Of a stretch of DNA of 64,000 nt, positions 9,359 to 17,504 are shown one piece after another. Positions within the stretch are counted from its first letter, which is position 1; every line of letters starts with the position of its first letter. The stretch is from Frateuria edaphi (GTDB lineage: Bacteria > Pseudomonadota > Gammaproteobacteria > Xanthomonadales > Rhodanobacteraceae): NCBI RefSeq assembly GCF_021117405.1, contig NZ_CP088251.1, forward strand, positions 186,001-250,000. Direction: 5' to 3'. The translations under genes and the position numbers were made by a program. Under the pieces are notes generated by a model that was not told the DNA's origin, made no database searches, and worked only from the letters and a program-made list of their open reading frames with translations.

Positions 9359-9661
9359 ATGGGCCGCCAGGCCGAACACGTCTACACCGACCAGCCCACC
9401 ATCGCCCGCTTCAATGGCATGGTCGAGCACCTGCAGAACGGTGCCCGCGTGCGCCTGCACCTGGCCGACGGCAGCACCTGCGACGGCGTGGTCGCCGCCC
9501 GCCCGACCGTGCAGGAGTTCTACGACGGCGGCGGCAACGAGGGCAGCAACGGCGTCGTGCACCTGGAACAGCTGGGCACGTCCGAATGGAAACGCTACAT
9601 CTGGTTCGACCAGATCGAGCGCATCGAACACCTGGATTCCGACGCGCAACTGCGCGCCTGA
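9359..9661 (+). CDS. DUF3247 family protein (Sm-like fold)
   Basis: A 100-residue cytoplasmic protein of a family largely confined to Xanthomonadales. From memory, the founding Xanthomonas campestris member was shown by crystallography to have a variant Sm fold. Visible marks are the beta-strand-rich NGARVRLHLADGSTCDGVVA and the C-terminal IWFDQIERIEHL. ATG 9359 has AGGAG 9 bases upstream. It is monocistronic and flanked by minus-strand genes. RNA binding is suggested by the fold only. Confidence 0.85.
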   Translation: MGRQAEHVYTDQPTIARFNGMVEHLQNGARVRLHLADGSTCDGVVAARPTVQEFYDGGGNEGSNGVVHLEQLGTSEWKRYIWFDQIERIEHLDSDAQLRA

Positions 9662-9704
9662 CGCGGCTCCTTGGGAAGGCCTCAGGGCGCGACCCGGAGA
9701 CAGG

Positions 9705-9738
9705 GCGGTCGCGCACAGGTGCGCGCCCTTGCGGGAAT
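9705..9738. repeat. Degenerate half copy of the GTCGCGCAC/TGCGC repeat
   Basis: Reads GCGGTCGCGCAC, then AGGTGCGCGCCC, then TTGCGGGAAT. It matches the right arm of the complete element at 36926-36956 with small differences. It directly abuts the stop codon of the convergent flavoenzyme gene. The left arm is not recognisable. Confidence 0.6.
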
Positions 9739-11541
9739 CTATCCGACGCGCGTGAACCCGTCCGCGCTCCAGCCCTCGCTTCCCACGCCGTGGTGCACGA
9801 CGAACAACCCGTCGGGATCGTAGCGATGCTTGGCACGCAGCAGCCGCGCATAGTTCGATCCCCAGAAGCCCCGCTGCCAGTCGCGCAGGAAGTAGTCGCT
9901 CTCGGACACGTACGAGCCGGCGTGCGGTGCGACCCTGCGCAGTGCCTCCATCGCACCCGCGACCGCCGCCGCGTCGCCGCGCGCCTGGCCCAGGTCCGCT
10001 TCGCGCAACCCCGGAAAGGCCGGGCCGCTGCCATCGGCGCAGATCGCCAGGGCAAAGGCGTCGGCCACCTGGGGGTTCATGGCGGTATCGCGCGTACGCG
10101 CGATCGCCGAGGGCTCGCCACCGGCCATGCCCTTGTTGAAATGCAGCGCGAAGTCGTGCCGGCGCGAAGCGGCGAACACGGCATCGGCCAGCGCCGACTG
10201 CCGCCCGGGGGCGAGCAGCGCAGCCGGCAGCCATGCCGACTGATAGGCATGGATGAACCAGCCGACCTGGCCGCGATCGCCGGCCCAGACCATGTGGTAG
10301 GACGGCGTGCCGGAGCGGTCGTCGTTCACCATCAGCTGTGGCGCGTGCTGGCGGAAGAAATCGGCGTCCCAGAAGTGCTGCGCGGGCAACGCCAGCGTGC
10401 GCGGCGCTTCGGCGAAGCTGTATTCGTCGTGCGCGCGCACCCAGTCGAAGAAAGGCTTCCACGCTTGCTCGGCCTGGGCCTGCGTCAGGCCCTGGAACAC
10501 CATGCTGATCGACAGCGTGTTGTCCGGCGCGAAGATCATCTGCTCGCCCCAGTGCCGGTTGAACAGCGCCTCGCGGTAGAACGCCATCGCCTGCGCCACC
10601 AGCGCCCGGTAGGCCTCGTCGGAGGACGCCTGGATGGTGCCGAACACCGCGCCAAAGAATGGCGGCAGCTCGAACGTGCGCAGGGTCAGCCGGGTCACCA
10701 CGCCCAGGCTGCCGCCACCGCCGCCCTTGAGGCCCCAGAACAATTCCGGATGCGTATGCTCGCTGACGGTCAGCACCGCCCCATCGGCCGTGACCACCTC
10801 AGCCTCCAGCAGGTTGGACGCAGCCGTGCCGAAGCCCTTGGAGAAACTGCCGAAGCCGCCGCTCTGTACCAGCCCGGCCACGCCGACCGTGGTGCAACCA
10901 CCGCCCTGCACATAGCGCCCGCCGAGCGTGGTCACCGCGTGGTACACGTCGATCCACATCGCGCCGGCCCCCACGCTGACCGCCGGCAGCGGCGCCACCT
11001 TGCCTTCGCCGCCGCTGGGCACGAAGCCCTCGTGCAGGGTGACCTTGTTCATGCGCCGCGGCCAGACCAGCAGCGAGTCGGGCGCCTCGGAGGTGCCCTG
11101 GTAGCTGTGCCCGCCGCCCTTGACCACCAGCCTCAGCCGGTGCTGCCGCGCGAAGGTCACCGCCGCCGCCACGTCGGCCGCCGACTCGGCCGCCACCGCG
11201 TAGGCGCTGGGCCGCGAGGTCCAGGCGTCGGCCCAGCCGCTGGTCTGGGTGAGCGCCGGATCGTCGCCCAGCGCGAACGGGTTCTTCAGTTGCTTCACCG
11301 CCTCGGCATAGGCGGCCGTGCCCGGGCCGCCGGCGAACGGCGATACCGGCTTGAGCAGGCGGCCGCCCACGTCCCGCTTGAGCGCCTCCCACTCGGCCGG
11401 CGCCGGCCAGCCCGGCTGGCCCGGCCGCAGCCGCGCACGCACGGCGCCGGCCAGCGTGGCCGGCAGCGCCTGGGCGTTGCGCAGCAGGGCGGGCAGCAGC
11501 GGCAGGGCCAGCGCAGCCTTGAGCAGTTCGCGTCGTTTCAT
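9739..11541 (-). CDS. Exported FAD-linked oxidase with BBE domain (berberine-bridge type)
   Basis: A 600-residue flavoprotein of the PCMH/berberine-bridge superfamily. The N-terminus MKRRELLK followed by a hydrophobic stretch and AQA looks like a TAT-type signal, which fits export of a folded flavoprotein. FAD contacts include GGGHSY with His145 and GGGCTTVG with Cys216, the two residues that carry bicovalent FAD in this family. The C-terminal BBE segment is YDPDGLFVVHHG. The family oxidises sugars, alkaloids or oligosaccharides; the substrate here is not known. ATG 11539-11541 has GGAGGA 6 bases upstream. It is divergent from the LytTR regulator. Confidence 0.85.
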   Translation of the reverse strand: MKRRELLKAALALPLLPALLRNAQALPATLAGAVRARLRPGQPGWPAPAEWEALKRDVGGRLLKPVSPFAGGPGTAAYAEAVKQLKNPFALGDDPALTQTSGWADAWTSRPSAYAVAAESAADVAAAVTFARQHRLRLVVKGGGHSYQGTSEAPDSLLVWPRRMNKVTLHEGFVPSGGEGKVAPLPAVSVGAGAMWIDVYHAVTTLGGRYVQGGGCTTVGVAGLVQSGGFGSFSKGFGTAASNLLEAEVVTADGAVLTVSEHTHPELFWGLKGGGGGSLGVVTRLTLRTFELPPFFGAVFGTIQASSDEAYRALVAQAMAFYREALFNRHWGEQMIFAPDNTLSISMVFQGLTQAQAEQAWKPFFDWVRAHDEYSFAEAPRTLALPAQHFWDADFFRQHAPQLMVNDDRSGTPSYHMVWAGDRGQVGWFIHAYQSAWLPAALLAPGRQSALADAVFAASRRHDFALHFNKGMAGGEPSAIARTRDTAMNPQVADAFALAICADGSGPAFPGLREADLGQARGDAAAVAGAMEALRRVAPHAGSYVSESDYFLRDWQRGFWGSNYARLLRAKHRYDPDGLFVVHHGVGSEGWSADGFTRVG

Positions 11542-11746
11542 GGGCGATCCTCCGTGGCGGTCGGGGCAACTTACGCCACGGTGCGGCCGGTGGCGTGGGC
11601 CAGGTGCCCGGCGGCGGGTGGGTTGGGATGAATGGCGGGGTCGCGGGACGAGTCGCGGGGCGCGCAACACCTGTCGCGGCGCAACCCGCCTTGAAGGGGA
11701 GGGCCGGTACGAGCACGGGTGTCGGTCACGCTCGCCCGCGCCCCAC

Positions 11747-11752
11747 TAGAAT
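11747..11752 (+). promoter_or_regulatory. -10 element TAGAAT of the LytTR gene (probably leaderless mRNA)
   Basis: TAGAAT lies 6 bases (CGCCCG) before the ATG at 11759, so a start site at normal spacing would coincide with the start codon. No Shine-Dalgarno sequence is present. I see no convincing -35 box. Confidence 0.45.
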
Positions 11753-11758
11753 CGCCCG

Positions 11759-12631
11759 ATGCCTCCCACCCCCACCCTCGAATACCGCGACTTCCACCGC
11801 TGGCGCCGTCCGGCCGAGGTCGCCTTCTGGGTAGGCCTGGCCATCCTCAACACCGTGTTCAACAGCATGGTGGCGCAGATCGACCACGCCCGCGTCGCGG
11901 CCTGGGAACCGTGGGTGTGGGAGTGGACCAGCTCGCTGGTGATCCTGGTACTGGTACCCGCCATCCTGGCGGCGGAGCGGCGCTGGCCGTTCCGCTTCGA
12001 CACCTGGCGCACCAGCCTGCCCTGGCACCTGCTCGCCACCGTGCCGTTCAGCCTGGTGCATGTGACCGGCATGGTGGCGCTGCGCGTGCTGGCCTACCGC
12101 TTGGCAGGCATCCGCTACGACTTCGGCCGTTGGGAGCCGGGCTTCGGCTATGAGTACCTGAAGGACTTCCGGACCTACTTCATCATCATCGCCCTGATCA
12201 GCCTGTCGCGGTTGTGGCTGGTGCGCTGGCAGGGCGAGGCGCGACTGCTCGCGGCGCCCGACGAGGGCCCGCCGGTCGAACCGGTGGAGCGGCCCGAGCG
12301 CTTCCTGGTGCGCAAGCTGGGCAGGGAGTTCCTGGTCAACGCGCGCGAGATCGAATGGCTGCAGGCCGCCGGCAACTACGTGAACCTGCGCGTGCGCGGG
12401 CGCGACTATCCGCTGCGCTCCACCATGGCGGCGATCGAGGAGCGGCTCGACCCCACGCGCTTCGTGCGAGTGCACCGCAGCTACGTAGCCAACCTCGACT
12501 TCCTGGCCGAGATCGAGCCGCTGGATACCGGCGATGCGCGCCTGAAGTTGCGCGACGGCGCGATCATCCCCTGCAGCCGGCGCTACCGCGCGCAGCTGCG
12601 CGAGCGGTTTGGCGAGGCGGCTGCGGTCTAG
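11759..12631 (+). CDS. Membrane-bound LytTR-domain transcriptional regulator
   Basis: A 290-residue regulator with four predicted transmembrane helices in residues 15-160 (first AFWVGLAILNTVFNSMVAQI) and a C-terminal LytTR DNA-binding domain (about 190-285). The domain carries the family's REIEWLQAAGNYVNL, RFVRVHRSYVANLDF and CSRRYRAQLRE segments. This architecture, membrane sensor fused directly to LytTR without a receiver domain, is frequent in Xanthomonadales. It probably senses an envelope signal and regulates neighbouring genes. It likely has a leaderless transcript. It is divergent from the flavoenzyme gene, 217 bp away. Confidence 0.85.
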   Translation: MPPTPTLEYRDFHRWRRPAEVAFWVGLAILNTVFNSMVAQIDHARVAAWEPWVWEWTSSLVILVLVPAILAAERRWPFRFDTWRTSLPWHLLATVPFSLVHVTGMVALRVLAYRLAGIRYDFGRWEPGFGYEYLKDFRTYFIIIALISLSRLWLVRWQGEARLLAAPDEGPPVEPVERPERFLVRKLGREFLVNAREIEWLQAAGNYVNLRVRGRDYPLRSTMAAIEERLDPTRFVRVHRSYVANLDFLAEIEPLDTGDARLKLRDGAIIPCSRRYRAQLRERFGEAAAV

Positions 12632-12708
12632 GCGGGGCATGGTCTGCGCTTGCACCGTGCGCCTGCGCGTCCCACGCTAGGGCTTTCCCCTTGCCCGGAG
12701 AGCACCCG

Positions 12709-13428
12709 ATGAAGCTGCCCTTCCATCCGTCCGTGGCCGTGCTGTGCGGCGTGCTGGCCCTGGCCGGCTGCAATTCGCAGGACCAGGAGCAGGCGGCCAG
12801 CGCGCCGGCGGCCTCGGCGCAGAACGATGACGCCGCGCGCAAGCTCGACACTTACCGCCAGCTCGTGCGCATCCACAACGACGAGATGACGGTGACCATG
12901 GGCCACGACATCCTCGACCGTTACCCCGACAGCGCCGCGGCCAAGGAAGTGCAGCAGACGCTGCCCGGCATCGAGAAGCGCTGGAAGGAAGAAAGCGAGA
13001 AGCGCCGGCTCGACGCGCTGTGGCAGTACCAGGTCTCGCCGATGCAGGGCGGAACGCAGTCCACCGCGACCACGTACTCCAGCCAGGGCGCCGGCAACGA
13101 TCGCGTACGGCTGGTGCTGCGCCGGCACACCGACTGGGGCCAGAACGTGTTCCTGTACGGCGGCGGGCACGGCTTCGTCTGCCGCGGCAACTGCACCATC
13201 CACGCCACCTTCGACGGCAAGGAACACGGCATCAGGGCGTTCGCGCCGTCCACCGGCGAACCCGCCCTGATGATCCGCGACGACGACGACTTCATCGCGC
13301 GGATGAAGAAGGCGAAGAAGATCACCATGGACGTGACCCTGGTCGACGGCGAGAAAAAGGAAACCCTGGTCTACAAGGTCGGCGGCTTCGACCCGGCCAA
13401 GTGGAAGGCGCTGCCGAAAAAGAAATGA
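12709..13428 (+). CDS. Lipoprotein of unknown function
   Basis: A 239-residue lipoprotein. The signal peptide ends in the lipobox LALAGC (Cys21), followed by a low-complexity Ala/Gln/Ser linker to about residue 45, a charged helical segment (45-110), and a beta-rich domain containing FLYGGGHGFVCRGNCTIHATF with two cysteines. The C-terminus is strongly basic (KWKALPKKK). No family name was recognised. ATG 12709 has GGAGAG 8 bases upstream. It follows the LytTR gene by 77 bp on the same strand and precedes another lipoprotein, so the three may be one unit. Confidence 0.75.
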   Translation: MKLPFHPSVAVLCGVLALAGCNSQDQEQAASAPAASAQNDDAARKLDTYRQLVRIHNDEMTVTMGHDILDRYPDSAAAKEVQQTLPGIEKRWKEESEKRRLDALWQYQVSPMQGGTQSTATTYSSQGAGNDRVRLVLRRHTDWGQNVFLYGGGHGFVCRGNCTIHATFDGKEHGIRAFAPSTGEPALMIRDDDDFIARMKKAKKITMDVTLVDGEKKETLVYKVGGFDPAKWKALPKKK

Positions 13429-13492
13429 GCGTGCACCGGCCTGCCGCCGATGCGTTATCGGTCAGGCGGGTCGACCCGAAAGGAGCAGCGCC

Positions 13493-13915
13493 ATGTCATT
13501 GAAACCTATCCTGCTGGCCGGTGCCGCGATGGTGGCCCTGGCCGGCTGTTCCAGCATTCCCTACGCGCAACGCCAGGCCGCCTATGCGGCGGCCGCCGGC
13601 GCGCCGGTCAGGAGCTTTCGCTTCTTCATGCCGATGTGGTCGTGGGAATCTTTGGGCAGCGACCAGGTGGTGATCTACACCAAGCCGAAGGAAGCCTGGC
13701 TGCTCGACGTGCCCGGCTGCACCGAGTTGCCGTTCGCCAACACGATCGGGATCACGTCCAACCTCAACCAGGTGACGATCAACTTCGACAAGGTGATCAC
13801 GGGGCGCAACCAGTTGCCCTGCGCGATCCACCAGATCCGTCCGGTCGACGTGGGCAAGCTCAAGGCGTTGCAGCAGGAGCAGCGGCAAGTCACGCCGGAG
13901 CCGCGCCGGTCCTGA
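13493..13915 (+). CDS. DUF6491 family lipoprotein
   Basis: A 140-residue lipoprotein with the lipobox VALAGC (Cys19). The mature part carries the features of DUF6491: a W-x-x-x-G-x-D-Q-V-V-I-Y-T-K-P core, then LLDVPGC, a long NTIGITSN segment and a C-terminal CAIHQIRPVD with a second Cys that probably pairs with the first. Family members are small periplasmic proteins of Xanthomonadales without known role. ATG 13493 lies behind AAAGGAGCAGCGCC, a good ribosome site. The gap to the upstream lipoprotein gene is 64 bp. Confidence 0.75.
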   Translation: MSLKPILLAGAAMVALAGCSSIPYAQRQAAYAAAAGAPVRSFRFFMPMWSWESLGSDQVVIYTKPKEAWLLDVPGCTELPFANTIGITSNLNQVTINFDKVITGRNQLPCAIHQIRPVDVGKLKALQQEQRQVTPEPRRS

Positions 13916-13955
13916 GATGTTCGCGTAGGTGGCTGAAGCCCTAGGTGGCCGGGCG

Positions 13956-14837
13956 TCAGTTGAGGAACAACCTCTCCGCCAACTTCGCCAGCGGCTTCTC
14001 CAGCGCGCCCTGCAGCCGCGGCGGAAAATCCAGCGGCTTGAGCAGCATCTTCACCGTCATCTCCGCTGGGATATGCCGGCGCAGCAAATCCTGCGCCTTG
14101 CCGGCGATCCGGCGAAAAGCCTCGCGATCGCCCTTGTGCTGCGGATAGCACTGCTCGAACACGTGGCGCAGCGCGATGTCGCTGTCCTCGCTGCGGATCT
14201 CGTTGACCCGCTTGAGCACCGCGCGGAAGACCTTGTAGCGACCCAGCCCCTCGTTCTCGCGGTAGCGGCGGAAGTGCTGGTAGAAGTACTTGAAGTGCCG
14301 CACCTCGTCGCTCTTGATGTGGCCGGTCAGCTGCTTGAGCACCGGCTCGTCGGTGATCTCGTGCAGCGCGCGGTACAGGCTGGCGGTGCCGGTCTCGACC
14401 ACGCAGCGCGCGGCCAGCTCCAGTCCGCGGCTGTCCTCCAGTTCCTCGGCGGTGCAGACCGCGCCGTATTCGGTCCAGAAGGCGGCGAAGCCCTTGTCCC
14501 AGTCGAACTCCGGCCATACCGCGCGCACGTAGGCGGCCAGCGCGCGGCCGTGCTGCAGTTCCTCGTGTTCCCAGTGCTGGCTTAGCCAGGTCTGCAGCTC
14601 CTCGTCGCCGTTGAAGTGGGCGACCAGGTTGTGCGTGTAGAGGTCCGAACCGCTCTCGACGAAGGACGAACTGCACAGCAGGAAGAACAATTCCTCGTTG
14701 TGGCGGACGCGCGTGCGGTCGATGCACGACAGGTCGAGGCTTTCCAGCGTCCAGGGCAGGGCAGGGGCATAGCTCACGCGGGTGTCCTGTGAGGGCGCGG
14801 CTTGGAGCGCGCGTGACGGGCGAATGACACACAGCAT
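13956..14837 (-). CDS. Ferritin-like di-iron protein
   Basis: A 293-residue all-helical protein with a ferritin-like di-iron site. Candidate ligands are Glu61, Glu93 and His96 (HEELQH), Glu148 (VETGTASLY) and Glu178/His181 (SDEVRH), the two E-x-x-H pairs expected for a carboxylate-bridged di-iron centre. The spacing resembles acyl-ACP desaturase and other ferritin-like oxygenases rather than iron-storage ferritin. The substrate is unknown. ATG at 14835-14837 gives a 20-residue N-terminal extension; a GTG further in (RVSYAP) is an alternative. It follows uspA and brkB on the same strand with short gaps. Confidence 0.72.
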   Translation of the reverse strand: MLCVIRPSRALQAAPSQDTRVSYAPALPWTLESLDLSCIDRTRVRHNEELFFLLCSSSFVESGSDLYTHNLVAHFNGDEELQTWLSQHWEHEELQHGRALAAYVRAVWPEFDWDKGFAAFWTEYGAVCTAEELEDSRGLELAARCVVETGTASLYRALHEITDEPVLKQLTGHIKSDEVRHFKYFYQHFRRYRENEGLGRYKVFRAVLKRVNEIRSEDSDIALRHVFEQCYPQHKGDREAFRRIAGKAQDLLRRHIPAEMTVKMLLKPLDFPPRLQGALEKPLAKLAERLFLN

Positions 14838-14891
14838 ACGGACTCGTGACGCGGGCGGATTAACCCAGCCCCACCCCGCGAACGTCGGCTG

Positions 14892-15308
14892 CTACGGCAC
14901 TACCGTCACCGGCACGTGCGCGCGCGCCAGCACGTCGCTGGAGACCGAACCGAGCAGCCAGCGCGCCAGCGCGCCGCGCTCGGTGTGGCCGATCACGATG
15001 TGGTCGACGCCCCGCTGCTCCACCTGGCCGAGCAGCACGTCGCCGGGGCTGCCGTGGGTGACTTCCACGTCGATCATGTCGCGCGCATCCGGCGCCATCG
15101 CCACCAGCTCGTCGAGTAGTTCCTGCGCGCGCTGGGCGCTGGAGTCGGCCATCATCAGCGCGCACGCGTCGGCGCCGCCCTCGGTCACCTGCAGCACCGA
15201 CACCACCCGCACCCGGCCCTGGCCGCATCGCGCCAGCGCGACCGCGGTCTGGAAGGCACGTTGCGAGGAGGGCGAACCGTCGTAGCCGACCAGCGAGTAC
15301 CTGAACAT
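14892..15308 (-). CDS. Universal stress protein, UspA family
   Basis: A 138-residue single-domain Usp protein. It starts with the typical YSLVGYDGSPSSQRAF and ends with the nucleotide-binding signature GHTERGALARWLLGSVSS before VPVTVV. The G-x(9)-G-S motif is complete, so ATP binding is expected. ATG 15306-15308 has GGAGA 6 bases upstream. It lies between brkB/yihY (41 bp upstream) and the ferritin-like gene (54 bp downstream) on the same strand, consistent with a small stress-related operon. Confidence 0.9.
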   Translation of the reverse strand: MFRYSLVGYDGSPSSQRAFQTAVALARCGQGRVRVVSVLQVTEGGADACALMMADSSAQRAQELLDELVAMAPDARDMIDVEVTHGSPGDVLLGQVEQRGVDHIVIGHTERGALARWLLGSVSSDVLARAHVPVTVVP

Positions 15309-15349
15309 GGCGCGTCTCCGTGCGTGTGGTTCCGATTATGCCGTGGGCG

Positions 15350-16219
15350 TCACTGGTCGCACGGTGCTACCACCTCGGCATGTTCATTGGGCCGGATCGG
15401 CACCCCGCGGACCTCGGCCACGTTCTGGGTGAGCTCGGCGCCCAGCAGCAGGATCAGCACCGAGTAGTACACCCACACCAGCAGCACCACCACGCTGCCG
15501 GCCGGGCCATAGGCGCCGCCCACGTCGCTGTGCGCGAGATAGAGGCTGATGCCGAACTTGCCGATGGCAAAGAGGATCGCCGTGAAGGCGCCGCCCAGGA
15601 GCGTGTCCCGCCAGTCGATCTGCGCATCGGGCAGGACCTTGTAGATGGAGGCGAACACCAACCCGAACAGCAGCAGCGCCACGATCGCTTCCAGCGCGTC
15701 CCACACCGCCGTGTCGCCGCGTGCGAACAGCGCGATCGCTGTGCTTGCCACCAGCGACACGATCAGCAGGAAGGCCAGCGTCAGCAGAAGCCCGAACGCA
15801 TGCATGCGGGTCAGTACCCAGCTGAAGAGCGCGTTGCGCGGCGCCGCCTTGAGGTTCCACACGCGGTTGATCGCCAGTTGCAGCTGCGCGAACACGGTCG
15901 AGGCGCCGATCAGCGTCACCGCCATGCCGATGATGCCGGCCCAGTGTCCCAGCTGGGGGCGGTCCTCGGCATTGTTGATCACCAGCTTCACCGCGTCGGA
16001 AGCGCGTGCACCGACCAGGTTGTTGATCGAGCCCACCAACTGCTCCTGCCAGGCTGGCTGGAGCGAGGCGACCAGCCACAGCAACAGCACCAGCATCGGC
16101 GCGAAGGACAGCGCCGAGTAGAACGCCACCGCCGCCGCGTGCGTCATCAGGTCGTCCGCGGCCGCGCCCTTGGCGGTGCGCTTGACGATCTCCACGGTCG
16201 ATTGCCACAACGAGCGCAT
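15350..16219 (-). CDS. YihY/BrkB family inner-membrane protein
   Basis: A 289-residue polytopic protein with about six transmembrane helices. Family segments include DDLMTHAAAVAFYSALSFAP near the N-terminus, STVFAQLQLAINRVWN in the middle and YGPAGSVVVLLVWVYYSVLI near the C-terminus. YihY/BrkB proteins (once called ribonuclease BN by mistake) have no settled function. The start is ATG 16217-16219, because AGGAGA lies 7 bases upstream; longer in-frame extensions lack family similarity. It is the first gene of a likely operon with uspA and the ferritin-like gene, and is divergent from the gene at 16379. Confidence 0.88.
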   Translation of the reverse strand: MRSLWQSTVEIVKRTAKGAAADDLMTHAAAVAFYSALSFAPMLVLLLWLVASLQPAWQEQLVGSINNLVGARASDAVKLVINNAEDRPQLGHWAGIIGMAVTLIGASTVFAQLQLAINRVWNLKAAPRNALFSWVLTRMHAFGLLLTLAFLLIVSLVASTAIALFARGDTAVWDALEAIVALLLFGLVFASIYKVLPDAQIDWRDTLLGGAFTAILFAIGKFGISLYLAHSDVGGAYGPAGSVVVLLVWVYYSVLILLLGAELTQNVAEVRGVPIRPNEHAEVVAPCDQ

Positions 16220-16378
16220 TGAGGTGTCTCCTGAACCTGCGAGCAGGCCAAGCATGGCGAGGCCTCTGCGCGGCGATCGTGAACGCGCGCCGCCGCTCCT
16301 GCTGGCGCTTCCTTCACCCGCCCGGGGGCAGACTCGACCGCAGCCCCAACACGCCCCGCACGGGGAAGGAGACCTGCG

Positions 16379-16837
16379 ATGAATCTGCGTACCACTGCAC
16401 TGGCGAGCCTGCTCGTGGCCGGCACGATGACGCTGGCCGCCTGGCCCGTCGCGCCTGCCCGGGCTTCCGAACCCATGGTCAAGTGCGAGCTCAGCTACAA
16501 CCTGGAGGGCTGGTCGATCATCTACAAGCATGCCGAAGGCGCCGGCACGGTGACCTGCAACAACGGCGAGAGCGCGCCGGTGAAGATCAGCGTGGTCGGC
16601 GGCGGGCTCACCGCGGGCAAGTTCCGCGTCACCGACGGCAAGGGCGAGATCAGCAAGGTGTCCGGCATCGCCGAAGTGTTCGGCGACTACGTGCAGGCCG
16701 GCGCCGAAGCGGGCGTGGTCAAGAGCGCCCAGGCGCAGGTGCTGACCAAGGGCACCACGTCGCTGGCGTTGTCGGGCACCGGCCAGGGCATCAACCTCGG
16801 CGTATCGGTGGGCAAGTTCACCATCTCGCGCCCGTAA
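16379..16837 (+). CDS. Secreted hypothetical protein
   Basis: A 152-residue exported protein with a signal peptide at residues 1-29 (PARAS). The mature part is a glycine- and serine-rich beta protein with two cysteines (VKCELSYNLEG and TVTCNNGE), likely disulfide-linked, and a C-terminal half of alternating short strands ending LGVSVGKFTISRP. I do not recognise the family. A strong ribosome site (GGAAGGAGA) precedes ATG 16379. It is followed 13 bp after the stop by a palindromic repeat that may end the transcript. Confidence 0.7.
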   Translation: MNLRTTALASLLVAGTMTLAAWPVAPARASEPMVKCELSYNLEGWSIIYKHAEGAGTVTCNNGESAPVKISVVGGGLTAGKFRVTDGKGEISKVSGIAEVFGDYVQAGAEAGVVKSAQAQVLTKGTTSLALSGTGQGINLGVSVGKFTISRP

Positions 16838-16850
16838 GCCGGATCGCGCA

Positions 16851-16900
16851 GGTGGGCTTCAGCCCTCCGGCTCCCCGCGGAGCGGGGGCTGGAGACCACC
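16851..16900. repeat. Palindromic repeat, GGTGGGCTTCAGCCC family
   Basis: Outer arms GGTGGGCTTCAGCCC (16851-16865) and its near-complement ending GGCTGGAGACCACC (to 16900) match at 13 of 15 positions and enclose an inner GC-rich hairpin CTCCCCGC/GCGGGG. The same GGTGGGCT-N2-AGCCC core occurs at 22726-22790 and, as a half copy, at 1979-1993. It probably forms the 3' end of the 16379 gene's mRNA. Confidence 0.65.
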
Positions 16901-16954
16901 GTGTGCAGCTCAGCGCGTAGACTTCGGCGGATGCCTTTTTCCCTGGAGTCCGCC

Positions 16955-17005
16955 ATGCGCCGCCCGTCGATCTCGCCCGCCCGCCACGCGGAGGCTTCCT
17001 CCTGA
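16955..17005 (+). CDS. Possible 16-residue leader peptide overlapping the next gene
   Basis: ATG 16955 is preceded by CTGGAGTCC, a fair ribosome site, and reads MRRPSISPARHAEASS before a TGA at 17003-17005. The last base of that stop is the first base of the downstream ATG (TGATG). The arrangement is typical of translational coupling. A -10-like TAGACT lies at 16917-16922. It may be chance. Confidence 0.3.
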   Translation: MRRPSISPARHAEASS

Positions 17006-17460
17006 TGGCCGTCGGCGCCGCGCCCGTGTCGCGCTTCGGCCTCTGGCGGGTGGCCGCATGGATCGTGCTGCTGCTGGCCGCCTTCGGCGGCGTGCAGTAC
17101 CTGCGTCATGGCGACTGGCCTTACCTGGCCGGATCCCTTGTCGTGATCGTGGTCTGCGCCGGCGCAATCCTGCGCCAGCCTTGGGCCCGCCAGGCGATGC
17201 GCACCGTGGCCTTGCTGCTGGCGCTGTGGGCGTTGGTCACCGGCGGCCTGATGCTGGCGCAATGGGGCCAGTTCGATGCTGCCCGCGCGCACGCCATGAC
17301 CCAGGCGCAATCCGAACTGCTGTTGCTGGTGATCGAGCAGGCGCGCCGCAGCTTCCTGCTGGGCTTGGTGTTCAAGGCGCTGCTGGTTCCGCTGTTGCTG
17401 TGGATGGCCTGGCACCTGGGCCGGCCATCGGTGCGTGCGCAGTTCGTTGCGCGCCGCTGA
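17005..17460 (+). CDS. Four-helix hypothetical membrane protein
   Basis: A 151-residue protein with four predicted transmembrane helices (about 12-31, 40-56, 64-84, 118-139) and a short basic C-terminus (RAQFVARR). A soluble loop between helices 3 and 4 (GQFDAARAHAMTQAQSELL) is helical and probably periplasmic. I do not recognise the family. The GGAGG site lies 12 bases before ATG 17005, longer than ideal, and a 16-codon reading frame overlaps the start. The next gene follows after 44 bp. Confidence 0.65.
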   Translation: MAVGAAPVSRFGLWRVAAWIVLLLAAFGGVQYLRHGDWPYLAGSLVVIVVCAGAILRQPWARQAMRTVALLLALWALVTGGLMLAQWGQFDAARAHAMTQAQSELLLLVIEQARRSFLLGLVFKALLVPLLLWMAWHLGRPSVRAQFVARR

Positions 17461-17504
17461 GGTCGGGCGCAGACTTCCCCGGACCGACCTGGGGAGGCTT
17501 GGGG

